A stretch of DNA of 8,690 nucleotides from Cellvibrionales bacterium (GTDB lineage: Bacteria; Pseudomonadota; Gammaproteobacteria; Pseudomonadales; UBA7434), in the NCBI GenBank assembly GCA_003492055.1, contig DMZE01000009.1, forward strand, positions 1 through 8,690, in the 5' to 3' direction. How positions within the stretch are numbered: the stretch's first letter is position 1; each line of letters opens with the position of its first letter. This document shows positions 1 through 5,816 of this stretch, piece after piece. The position numbers and the translations under genes are program-made. Below the pieces are notes generated by a model. It saw only the letters and a program-made list of their open reading frames with translations, was not told where the DNA came from and searched no databases.

Positions 1-149
1 GGATGGGTAACATAGGGTTCGCCAGAGCGTCGAGTCTGCCCACTATGGGCTTTTTCCGCGCACAAGTAGGCGCGACGCACCAAATCTATCTGGTCGTCAT
101 CGAGGTAAGCATCAAGCTTTTGGGTAAGATCGTTAATTGTAGCCGCCAT
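1..149 (-). CDS. spoT: SpoT, bifunctional (p)ppGpp synthetase/hydrolase, N-terminal fragment cut by window edge
   Basis: Only the first 49 or so codons are present; the gene runs off the left edge. Reading the minus strand from the ATG at 149 gives MAATINDLTQKLDAY followed by RRAYLCAEKAHSGQTRRSGE and then PYVTHP. The A-H-x-G-Q-x-R-x-SGEPY-x-x-HP pattern is the start of the HD hydrolase domain of RelA/SpoT proteins. SpoT is known to break down and, under some starvations, make ppGpp in the cytoplasm. It lies 64 bases downstream of rpoZ on the same strand, the usual rpoZ-spoT pairing, which argues for spoT rather than relA. The start is uncertain: a GTG two codons upstream (155) is also possible, and neither has a visible Shine-Dalgarno sequence. 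The start codon sits inside a strong inverted repeat, listed separately. Confidence 0.93.
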   Translation of the reverse strand, partial: MAATINDLTQKLDAYLDDDQIDLVRRAYLCAEKAHSGQTRRSGEPYVTH

Positions 150-176
150 GACCACAATATAATCTGTGGTCGGCGG
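143..176 (-). promoter_or_regulatory. Hairpin over the spoT start codon
   Basis: On the minus strand CCGCC-GACCACA is followed by an 8-base AT-rich loop and then TGTGGTC-AT-GGCGG. All 12 pairs are perfect, with only a 2-base bulge (AT). The bulged AT is the first two bases of the spoT ATG, so the start codon and the ribosome landing zone would be buried. That this limits spoT translation is inference; the pairing itself is seen directly. Confidence 0.55.
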
Positions 177-213
177 TTTTGGTAGAGGAACTGTTACACT
201 TTAAAAATTTATT

Positions 214-465
214 TTAGATACCGAACTCAGCAGCAAGCTCTTCTGTTAGGTCATCTACTTCTTCTTCGGCATCCATATTCTTAGGATCGATTAAGCCTTT
301 TTCGATTTCGCGAAGCGCAATAACCGGTGGCTTATCGTCAGAAACGTCAACCATAGGATCTTTGCCCTGAGTCGCAATTTGACGAGCGCGCTTGCTAGCT
401 ACCATTACGAGTTCAAAACGGTTTTCAACGTGATCTAAACAATCTTCTACAGTAATTCTAGCCAT
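214..465 (-). CDS. rpoZ: RNA polymerase omega subunit
   Basis: This 83-residue protein begins [20 protein letters not shown] and continues [17 protein letters not shown], the conserved omega sequence, followed by [12 protein letters not shown] and an acidic tail ending LAAEFGI. Omega binds the beta-prime subunit, helps RNA polymerase assemble and, in E. coli, forms part of one ppGpp binding site. The reading frame continues upstream to an ATG at 510, which would add 15 residues (SISLSIST...) encoded by a repeated leader segment. I chose 465 because the family starts with MARITV and because AGGCG lies about 12 bases upstream. The gene sits between gmk and spoT on the same strand, so the subunit that helps RNA polymerase sense ppGpp is encoded beside the enzyme that makes and degrades it. 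Length is slightly under the 91 residues of the E. coli protein. Confidence 0.96.
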   Translation of the reverse strand: MARITVEDCLDHVENRFELVMVASKRARQIATQGKDPMVDVSDDKPPVIALREIEKGLIDPKNMDAEEEVDDLTEELAAEFGI

Positions 466-482
466 AATATTAGTTCGCCTAT

Positions 483-510
483 ATGTGGATATCGATAAGG
501 ATATCGACAT
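483..510 (-). repeat. 12-bp tandem duplication and dyad in the rpoZ leader
   Basis: The plus strand holds GGATATCGA at 487-495 and again at 499-507, a 12-base period. The same bases form a dyad: ATGT and GATATC on the left (483-493) pair with GATATC and ACAT on the right (500-510), with one G-G mismatch and a 6-base loop. The dyad would fold in the rpoZ mRNA just upstream of its AGGCG ribosome-binding sequence. Its function is unknown. Confidence 0.5.
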
Positions 511-604
511 GGAATGATGTCTGGATTAAATCTGCCCGATTCCGCCTAAAAGCCAATACCGTTAAATGCTATAACAACTTGACTAGGCACCAAAATGGCC
601 GCGC

Positions 605-631
605 AGTATAAGCAAATTCGCCTCAATTTGC
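605..631 (-). promoter_or_regulatory. Possible rpoZ-spoT promoter with overlapping dyad
   Basis: On the minus strand TATACT (610-605) makes a good -10 element and is followed at once by GCGCGGCC, a GC-rich discriminator of the kind found at promoters repressed by ppGpp. No strong -35 is present; TCGCAA at 633-628 is the closest at 17-base spacing. A perfect dyad, GCAAATT at 612-618 and AATTTGC at 625-631 with a 6-base loop, covers the spacer and could be an operator. There is no T tract after it, so it is not a typical terminator for gmk. Confidence 0.4.
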
Positions 632-657
632 GAGCATGAAACCGCCCACATTATGAC

Positions 658-1296
658 CTAATCGGCCAATAATGATGCCAACAAAGGCTGATACTGACTT
701 TGTTGCTGGCTTAAACGCAGCCTTGTGGCCAAAATCACCGCTTTTAAGTCCGCTAGAGCAATATCAAAATCATCATTAATAATCAGATAATCGGCTTGCT
801 CAAAATGAGACATTTCATCGACAGCGGCGGCCATACGGCCATCAATAATGTCGCTACCGTCCTGGCCTCGACCCTCTAAACGCGATCGTAAGGCATGCAA
901 TGAGGGCGGTAAAATGAAGATTCCCACACCAGCACTACCTTGCTCAGCCATTAACCACTGATGCGCCTGAAGCGCTCCTTGCCAGTCAATTTCGAGAATC
1001 ACATCAAAGCCCAAATCTAATTGCTCATTCACCCAAATTTTGGATGTGCCGTATGAATTGCCAAAAACCGTTGCGTATTCAAGAAAGCTACCCTCTTTAA
1101 TCATCTGCTCAAAGGTAGCAGCCTCAGTAAAATGATAGTTAACCCCGTCTGTTTCGCCGGGACGAATGGCGCGCGTGGTATTCGAAACCGAAACACGTAA
1201 ACGCTCATCAGTCGCCACCAAGGCGTTGACTAGACTGGTTTTGCCCGCACCCGACGGCGCTGACACTGTAAATAGATTTCCCCTAACCGGACTCAT
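658..1296 (-). CDS. gmk: Guanylate kinase
   Basis: Guanylate kinase transfers phosphate from ATP to GMP, giving GDP, in the cytoplasm. The 212-residue product has the P-loop APSGAGKTSL (13-22), the GMP-binding segment SNTTRAIRPGE (38-48), FLEYATVFGNSYGTS (71-85), the DWQGA motif (104-108), the lid GRGQD (142-146) and the NDDFD segment (174-178), all in family order, and it ends LLAD like the E. coli enzyme. Between DWQGA and IFILPPS it carries about five more residues than the E. coli protein (around 115-125, QGSAGVG), probably a longer surface loop. The start at 1296 fits the family and has AGG about 10 bases upstream. It follows yicC by 58 bases and precedes rpoZ by 192 bases, so yicC-gmk probably form one transcript, with rpoZ-spoT perhaps also read from their own promoter. 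Confidence 0.97.
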   Translation of the reverse strand: MSPVRGNLFTVSAPSGAGKTSLVNALVATDERLRVSVSNTTRAIRPGETDGVNYHFTEAATFEQMIKEGSFLEYATVFGNSYGTSKIWVNEQLDLGFDVILEIDWQGALQAHQWLMAEQGSAGVGIFILPPSLHALRSRLEGRGQDGSDIIDGRMAAAVDEMSHFEQADYLIINDDFDIALADLKAVILATRLRLSQQQSQYQPLLASLLAD

Positions 1297-1354
1297 ACTT
1301 TATAAACCTGAATAATTAACCGTTCTCGGCTTCTATGATAAAACAATAAAACTA

Positions 1355-2239
1355 TTACTCGATATTCTGAACTTGCTCGCGCATTTGCTCAATCAGCACT
1401 TTAAGATTAATCGCACCTTGACTACTATCAGTAGCAATCGATTTAGAGCCTAAGGTATTCGCTTCACGATTCAATTCTTGCATAAGAAAATCAAGCCGTC
1501 GACCACAGGGCTCATCTTTCGCCAAAGTGTCTCGCACCTCAGCCGTGTGCGCAACCAATCGATCGAGCTCTTCTGCAATATCGACTTTTTGCGCCAACAT
1601 CACAACTTCTTGTGCCAATCGATCATGGTCGACATCAACACTTAGCTGCGCTAGCCGCTCTTCAAGGCGCTTTTGATGCTCAGCTAAAATTTGCGGCATA
1701 TTGAGCTTTACTTGATTCGTTAGATCATCAACCTGATCAAGCTTTTCACAGATAACATCTGTCATTCGCTGCCCTTCAGCATGGCGTGCTTCAGCCAGCT
1801 TTAATAAGGCATCATCAAAACTTTCTAATAAGCTTTTAACAATGGCGTCTATATTCAATTCAACCGATTGCAATACGCCGGGCCATTGGAGTATTTCATA
1901 ACTGCTTAATGGCGCAAGACTGGAATTTTTTTCACTTAGCTGTTGAGCCGCCTGCATTAACGCGGCAACTTTTTCTTCATTAACAATAAACCCTTGCTCA
2001 GATTCATTGGCCTTAAAATATAAATTACACTCAACTTTGCCCCGCGCCAATGCACTTCGCATGCGCTCTCTTAAAGCGGGCTCTAACACTTTTAATTTGT
2101 CAGGCAATTTAAATTGCGTTTCAAGATAGCGATGATTAACACTGCGCAATTCCCATGCATAAGTACCTAAGGAATTATCACCTTGCACGCGTGCAAATGC
2201 AGTCATGCTATTAGCAGTTAGAGTTGATTTTTTTATCAT
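1355..2239 (-). CDS. yicC: YicC/YloC family endoribonuclease
   Basis: The protein has the family's N-terminal SMTAFAR motif, then WELRSVNHRYLETQFKLP, RGKVECNLYF, ILQWPGV and an alpha-helical middle. The DUF1732 C-terminus reads GRRLDFLMQELNRE, LGSKSI and VLIEQMREQVQNIE, nearly identical to E. coli YicC. E. coli YicC has been shown to be an endoribonuclease acting on structured RNA, including the small RNA RyhB. The start is ambiguous: GTG at 2254 (299 residues), ATG at 2239 (294) or the ATG of SMTAFAR at 2206 (283, close to the 287 of E. coli). None has a clear Shine-Dalgarno sequence. I give 2239 as the best in-frame ATG. The upstream bases contain a tandem duplication that creates overlapping mini-ORFs. 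It is the first gene of the yicC-gmk run and diverges from rph. Confidence 0.95.
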   Translation of the reverse strand: MIKKSTLTANSMTAFARVQGDNSLGTYAWELRSVNHRYLETQFKLPDKLKVLEPALRERMRSALARGKVECNLYFKANESEQGFIVNEEKVAALMQAAQQLSEKNSSLAPLSSYEILQWPGVLQSVELNIDAIVKSLLESFDDALLKLAEARHAEGQRMTDVICEKLDQVDDLTNQVKLNMPQILAEHQKRLEERLAQLSVDVDHDRLAQEVVMLAQKVDIAEELDRLVAHTAEVRDTLAKDEPCGRRLDFLMQELNREANTLGSKSIATDSSQGAINLKVLIEQMREQVQNIE

Positions 2240-2268
2240 AAGGCTTTTAGTCACAAGGTTTTAGTCAT
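2240..2268 (-). repeat. Tandem duplication at the yicC start
   Basis: On the minus strand ATGACTAAAACCTT (2268-2255) is followed directly by GTGACTAAAAGCCTT (2254-2240). The copies differ by one inserted G and by ATG versus GTG. The single-base length difference shifts the frame, so the upstream copy reads M-T-K-T-L and then stops, while the lower copy reads in frame into yicC. Confidence 0.7.
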
Positions 2269-2296
2269 GGATTCATAGGGGTTGTTTGTTAATTCT

Positions 2297-2319
2297 ATTC
2301 TGAATCAACAAAACAGAAT
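2297..2319. promoter_or_regulatory. Dyad in the yicC-rph divergent region
   Basis: ATTCTG at 2297-2302 and CAGAAT at 2314-2319 are a perfect 6-base inverted repeat around an A-rich 11-base centre. It lies about 60 bases upstream of yicC on the yicC side of the intergenic region and could be a protein binding site. A TAGAAT hexamer nearby on the minus strand may be part of a weak yicC promoter. Nothing else supports the assignment. Confidence 0.25.
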
Positions 2320-2361
2320 GGTGAATATGGGCGAACTAACACTCTCTCACGGTCAACTTTT

Positions 2362-2418
2362 CACCTGTATACGAACATTGTACCTGTATACGAACATTGT
2401 ACCTGTATACGAACATTT
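2362..2418. repeat. Three 19-bp direct repeats upstream of rph
   Basis: The unit TACCTGTATACGAACATTG occurs at 2381-2399 in full, at 2362-2380 with one change in the first base (C for T), and at 2400-2418 with one change in the last base (T for G). The copies abut with no spacer. Each contains the palindrome GTATAC. They lie directly upstream of a TATAAT (2447-2452) leading to rph, so an iteron-like regulatory site is possible, as is simple replication slippage. There are no variable spacers, so this is not a CRISPR array. Confidence 0.85.
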
Positions 2419-2446
2419 AGACGATGGTGCAAAGGTATCGCCAGTG

Positions 2447-2452
2447 TATAAT
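2447..2452 (+). promoter_or_regulatory. Probable -10 element for rph
   Basis: TATAAT matches the consensus exactly and is preceded by GTG, close to an extended -10. The -35 region is poor (TGGTGC at 2425-2430 with 16-base spacing), which would suit an activated promoter with the 19-bp repeats just upstream. The predicted leader to the rph ATG is about 75 bases. Confidence 0.45.
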
Positions 2453-2534
2453 GCAAAAAAATCGCAAACTCCTTGTCACTGCTTCTTTAAATGCGCAATG
2501 ACTCTCTCACTACTTAATATTAGGATTTTACCTT

Positions 2535-3254
2535 ATGGATCGACCTAGCGGCCGTAGCAATAACCAATTACGTTCAGTCACCTTTACACGCCAAGCAACT
2601 AAACATGCCGAAGGCTCTGTTATTGCTGAGTTTGGCGATACGCGCGTGCTATGTACAGCATCAGTAACGCAAGGTGTGCCACGATTTATGAAAGGTGAAG
2701 GCCGCGGCTGGATTACGGCCGAATATGGCATGCTACCTCGCTCAACTAACGAGCGAATGAATCGAGAAGCCGCTCGCGGCAAACAAGGTGGCCGAACACT
2801 TGAAATTCAACGTTTAATTGGTCGCTCACTACGCTCAGCTGTTGATCTTAAAGCCATGGGCGAATACACCATCATCATTGATTGCGATGTACTTCAAGCC
2901 GATGGTGGCACACGAACAGCGTCAATAACCGGTGCCTGTGTCGCCTTAGTCGATGCCTTTAGCTTTATGCAATCTAAAGGCTGGATAAAAGAATCCCCCT
3001 TAGTCTCGATGATTGCTGCAATTTCTGTTGGTGTTTATAAAGGCGAAGCAATTTTGGATTTGGATTATCCAGAAGATTCCAATGCCGAAACTGATATGAA
3101 TGTTGTTATGACAGAGCAAGGTAAGTTTATTGAGATACAAGGCACAGCTGAAGAGGCACCGTTTTCTCAGCAGGAATTATCATCTATGCTGGCACTCGCT
3201 GAGTCAGGCATTAATGAACTAATTGACCTGCAAAAAGCAGCGCTGGCAAAATAG
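2535..3254 (+). CDS. rph: Ribonuclease PH
   Basis: RNase PH trims the 3' end of tRNA precursors by phosphorolysis, releasing nucleoside diphosphates. The 239-residue product matches the family over its full length: RPSGR at the N-terminus, [12 protein letters not shown] (33-44), [13 protein letters not shown] (58-70), [19 protein letters not shown] (82-100), [20 protein letters not shown] (116-135), [13 protein letters not shown] (180-192) and IQGTAE (201-206). The phosphate-binding arginines (R87 and R127) and the acidic metal-site residues (about D181 and D187) are present. Unlike the frameshifted gene of E. coli K-12 it is intact, including the C-terminal AALAK. The ATG at 2535 has AGGA nine bases upstream. 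In Enterobacteriaceae rph is directly upstream of pyrE; here crc, on the opposite strand, lies between them. Confidence 0.97.
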   Translation: MDRPSGRSNNQLRSVTFTRQATKHAEGSVIAEFGDTRVLCTASVTQGVPRFMKGEGRGWITAEYGMLPRSTNERMNREAARGKQGGRTLEIQRLIGRSLRSAVDLKAMGEYTIIIDCDVLQADGGTRTASITGACVALVDAFSFMQSKGWIKESPLVSMIAAISVGVYKGEAILDLDYPEDSNAETDMNVVMTEQGKFIEIQGTAEEAPFSQQELSSMLALAESGINELIDLQKAALAK

Positions 3255-3333
3255 GCGCTGCTGTTTCTTTGATAAAGCACTGTGTAAGATAATTAAAAGA
3301 TAAACGATAGGCCGTGGTTATTTCTTTAATCAA

Positions 3334-4125
3334 TTAATAACGCGGCATATTGTCTTCTGGACAAATTTCGTAATCATAATCAATCGTTAAAGGCCCATGC
3401 GCTGAAAACGACTTACTCTTTAAAATGCCGCCATATTCAATCGTTTTTCTTAAGCCTTCAGAAACAATTTGATAATCAACTCGCCAGCCATCGTCATCGA
3501 TGGTGCCTGATGGCCACCAAGTAAATTCATCATCATCACTAATCGCTGCTCTAAAAGCATCGACATAACCTAAGTCAATTAGCATTTGATCTAACCAAGC
3601 GCGTTCGGTATCGGTAAAACCAATACTATCGCGGTGCTGATCAGATTTCTCAACATCTCTTGGTTGATGAGCAACACGAAAGTTGCCACATATAACAAAC
3701 TCACGTCGCTTATTTTTAATCTTGGCAAGGTGATCATGCAATTGCTGAAAAAACTGCGCTTTGCGAGCAATGCTCGCTTCATCATTGGCGGTTGCTTCAG
3801 GCGCTAATAATGATCCAAAACTAATCTGCTCAAAGTCCGCCTGAATATACCGGGCCTCCATATCGAAGTCGTTAAAGCCCATGCCTGTCATAATGGCTTT
3901 AGGAAGGTCGCGGCAATAAACGGCAACACCATTAGTACTTTCAGGATTATCAAAAAAGTAGACGTTATATGATGACGGGAAATACATATCATCACGCAGC
4001 AAGTGTTCCTGGGTACGAATATCCTGAATACAAATAACATCTGCATCCTGACTGTCTACCCACTCATAAAAGCCGCGTCCTGCTGCCTGCTCAATCCCTT
4101 CAGCACAAAAGCTGATTACCCGCAT
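3334..4125 (-). CDS. crc: Crc-like catabolite repression control protein (exonuclease III fold, nuclease-dead)
   Basis: This 263-residue protein has the endonuclease/exonuclease/phosphatase fold and resembles Pseudomonas Crc along its length: MRVIS at the start, DADVICIQDIR (27-37), GVAVYCR (66-72), FVICGNFRVA (143-152), ERAWLD (174-179), WWPSG (203-207), GWRVDYQIVS (213-222) and SAHGPL (241-246). Exonuclease III residues are largely lost. The metal and active-site Asn near residue 7 is Cys, the catalytic Glu is Asp35, the GDxN motif is G-N-F-R (147-150), and the Asp before the final His is Ala242; Asp217 and His243 remain. Pseudomonas Crc shows the same kind of loss and acts with Hfq to block translation of catabolic mRNAs. 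The ATG at 4125 has GAGG about seven bases upstream. The position next to rph and pyrE matches crc in Pseudomonas. A divergent true nuclease is unlikely. Confidence 0.85.
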   Translation of the reverse strand: MRVISFCAEGIEQAAGRGFYEWVDSQDADVICIQDIRTQEHLLRDDMYFPSSYNVYFFDNPESTNGVAVYCRDLPKAIMTGMGFNDFDMEARYIQADFEQISFGSLLAPEATANDEASIARKAQFFQQLHDHLAKIKNKRREFVICGNFRVAHQPRDVEKSDQHRDSIGFTDTERAWLDQMLIDLGYVDAFRAAISDDDEFTWWPSGTIDDDGWRVDYQIVSEGLRKTIEYGGILKSKSFSAHGPLTIDYDYEICPEDNMPRY

Positions 4126-4335
4126 TCGATTTCCTCACCCAATATATTAAATATAAAAACTCAAACCAGCATTAAGCCGTTTTAAAATAAAACACAGCCG
4201 GCTATCTCTCTAGTTATTATTGGCAGAAACAAACAATGTCTTTAAAATGATGATTTTAAGTTAAAAACAGGTCATCTGGCTAGCATTGACACAATTTTAG
4301 CGACTTCATCTCAGGCCGCGCAGTTTAAATAGGTT

Positions 4336-4341
4336 TATAAT
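4336..4341 (+). promoter_or_regulatory. Possible -10 element for pyrE
   Basis: TATAAT is an exact -10 consensus placed 97 bases before the pyrE ATG. No -35 sequence at 16-18 bases upstream is recognisable; the nearest TTGACA (4286-4291) is 44 bases away. The implied leader of about 90 bases includes the 12-bp repeats. Confidence 0.4.
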
Positions 4342-4388
4342 ATGATGTACAGTTAAATAAGACGACTAATTGCAGATCGCCACATTAT

Positions 4389-4424
4389 TTATACAATCAG
4401 TTATACAATCAGTCATACAATTCG
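4389..4424 (+). repeat. 12-bp direct repeats in the pyrE leader
   Basis: TTATACAATCAG occurs at 4389-4400 and 4401-4412, followed by a diverged third copy TCATACAATTCG at 4413-4424. The period is a multiple of three and in phase with pyrE. If translation began at a TTG at 4370 the segment would encode [11 protein letters not shown], but family homology starts only at 4439, so it is more likely leader RNA. Confidence 0.75.
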
Positions 4425-4438
4425 GTAAAAAATCTTTT

Positions 4439-5119
4439 ATGCAAAAATTTCAACATGAATTTATTGAGCTATCACTTAATGCCAACGCACTTTGCTTTGG
4501 CGAATACACATTAAAGTCGGGACGATGCAGTCCTTACTTCTTCAATGCCGGTAAATTTGATCGAGGCCAAGCGCTCGCTATATTAGGTCAATGCTATGCC
4601 GCAAAAATTATCGCTTCAGGTATTGAGTTCGACATGCTATTTGGCCCTGCTTACAAAGGCATTCCTCTTGTAGCCGTTACAGCCGCTGCATTAGCGACTT
4701 ATCATAATCGTGATGTGCCTTACGCCTTTAATCGCAAAGAGAAAAAAGATCATGGCGAAGGCGGCTCAATTGTTGGCTCCCCTCTTCAGGGTAAGGTACT
4801 CATTATTGATGACGTCATCACTGCTGGCACAGCTATACGAGAAGTTTTAGCTTTATTAGCCGAGCACGACCAAGCTCAGCCTGCTGGCGTTATTATTGGA
4901 CTCGATCGATGCGAAAAAGGTCCAAACAATTTATCTGCCACGCAAACTTTTGAACAAGACTTTAATTTACCAGTATTAAGCATTGTTACCATTGAACACT
5001 TGCTAGACTTTCTGTCTAAACCACAAGACGCTCAAGACAACGTTGTTTCTGACCAACAGCTTGAGGCAATAAAAACCTACTGGCATCAATATGGCGCGCA
5101 TGAAGTTACTCATAGCTAA
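4439..5119 (+). CDS. pyrE: Orotate phosphoribosyltransferase
   Basis: PyrE joins orotate to PRPP to make OMP in pyrimidine synthesis, in the cytoplasm. The 226-residue product begins [14 protein letters not shown] and has [19 protein letters not shown] (20-38), [15 protein letters not shown] [11 protein letters not shown] (66-76), the mobile catalytic loop [11 protein letters not shown] (99-109), and the PRPP-binding motif [15 protein letters not shown] (121-135), all in the order of the E. coli enzyme. The frame is open upstream to a TTG at 4370, which would add 23 residues, but the family begins at the ATG I chose. Its ribosome-binding sequence is weak (GG about 14 bases upstream). The last six residues (HEVTHS) extend a little past the usual end and overlap the start of the next gene, suggesting translational coupling. 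I do not see the run of U residues with terminator that attenuates pyrE in E. coli. Confidence 0.97.
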   Translation: MQKFQHEFIELSLNANALCFGEYTLKSGRCSPYFFNAGKFDRGQALAILGQCYAAKIIASGIEFDMLFGPAYKGIPLVAVTAAALATYHNRDVPYAFNRKEKKDHGEGGSIVGSPLQGKVLIIDDVITAGTAIREVLALLAEHDQAQPAGVIIGLDRCEKGPNNLSATQTFEQDFNLPVLSIVTIEHLLDFLSKPQDAQDNVVSDQQLEAIKTYWHQYGAHEVTHS

Positions 5120-5786
5120 CAACCGCTTTCACCAACCCAGTCAATGGGCTGGGTTAACCACACTCACGTTAGTGCTTATTATGGCGCTAACGTTGAGCAA
5201 TATTAGCCATAGTCAAGAACCTGCCTACTATCGAGTCATAAACGAGAGAGGTACCGTTGAGCTTAAATCCTCTGTCACCCCCGCAGAAGTAAAACGTGGC
5301 TATGCCATTGTGACGCTGGGCGGGCATATTATTAAAGAAGTACCCGCCGAACTTAACGACGAAGAATACGCACTGTTAAGCGACGAACTCAAAGCCCGCG
5401 AGCTCAAAACGCAGCAAGAGAATGACTCACGCGAACAAAACGAATCGCTGTTACTGCGCTATAGCAGCGTCGAAGACTTAACGGCTGAGCGCAATCGTAA
5501 ACTGGCTGGATTTGATGTGCGTATTAGTATTTTACGCAGCAATATGATGAGTTTAAAAGATCAGGTTGAGCGCCAACAAAGCCGAGCCGCCGATATAGAG
5601 AGAACAGGCAGAGAAGTACCGCTCGTTATTCGTAACAATATTGAAGAATTAGAACAGAAATTGAATGAAGCGAACGCTTCGTTAAAATCGATGCAAGAAG
5701 AGAAAGATACCGTTGCTCAACGTTACGCGCTCGACATTACTCGGTTTAGCCAGCTTATGAAACAACCTGTAAAAGCTACCGACTAA
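5091..5786 (+). CDS. Exported coiled-coil protein with DUF4124-like N-terminal domain, function unknown
   Basis: The 231-residue product has a basic N-terminus and a hydrophobic stretch (about 20-37, [15 protein letters not shown]) followed by SHS-QEP, a plausible signal peptidase I site, so it is probably periplasmic. There is no Cys at the site, so it is not a lipoprotein. Next comes a short segment, [20 protein letters not shown] then [16 protein letters not shown] (about 46-85), which resembles the Y-x-x-x-x-x-x-G-x-x-x-x-S-x-x-P pattern of DUF4124 domains. The rest, to about residue 220, is charged and heptad-like, probably a coiled coil. The start at 5091 or at the ATG nine bases later (5100) overlaps pyrE by 20-29 bases; neither has a clear ribosome-binding sequence, so coupling to pyrE is likely. 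Its function is not known to me. Confidence 0.75.
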   Translation: MARMKLLIANNRFHQPSQWAGLTTLTLVLIMALTLSNISHSQEPAYYRVINERGTVELKSSVTPAEVKRGYAIVTLGGHIIKEVPAELNDEEYALLSDELKARELKTQQENDSREQNESLLLRYSSVEDLTAERNRKLAGFDVRISILRSNMMSLKDQVERQQSRAADIERTGREVPLVIRNNIEELEQKLNEANASLKSMQEEKDTVAQRYALDITRFSQLMKQPVKATD

Positions 5787-5816
5787 GCAATGCTCAACTA
5801 ACAATTAACTCACGCT

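Larger units (their letters stand above)
4126..4438. other. Divergent crc-pyrE intergenic region
   Basis: This gene-free stretch is AT-rich and must hold promoters for both flanking genes. Visible elements are a small AT hairpin GTTTTA-AAA-TAAAAC (4179-4193), an imperfect dyad at 4240-4260 (CTTTAAAAT and ATTTTAAG), an isolated TTGACA at 4286-4291 with no -10 at normal spacing, the recurrent GGCCGCGCAGT at 4314-4324, a TATAAT at 4336-4341 and 12-base repeats at 4389-4424. I see no convincing small gene. Confidence 0.6.

Noticed and set aside
3..185. Plus-strand frame opposite spoT
   Set aside because: It lies on the strand opposite the clearly conserved spoT N-terminus and the rpoZ-spoT gap; its product is not family-like.
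2362..2418. CRISPR array or LexA box at the 19-bp repeats
   Set aside because: The repeats abut with no spacers, and CTGTATACGAAC lacks the second half (ACAG) of the gammaproteobacterial LexA site.
2282..2548. 88-codon plus-strand frame through the yicC-rph intergenic region
   Set aside because: It starts at a TTG, spans the 19-base repeats so that each copy is read in a different frame, overlaps the rph start and resembles no protein I know.
2528..2782. Minus-strand frame inside rph
   Set aside because: The conserved RNase PH sequence occupies the other strand; the frame is a shadow.
3255..3333. Terminator between the convergent rph and crc genes
   Set aside because: Only short, imperfect pairings (such as CTTT/AAAG) are present and no T tract follows a stable stem on either strand.
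3591..4185. Additional frames inside and upstream of crc (3591-3785 minus, 4003-4185 plus)
   Set aside because: Both overlap the well-supported crc gene and have no recognisable domains or ribosome-binding sequences.
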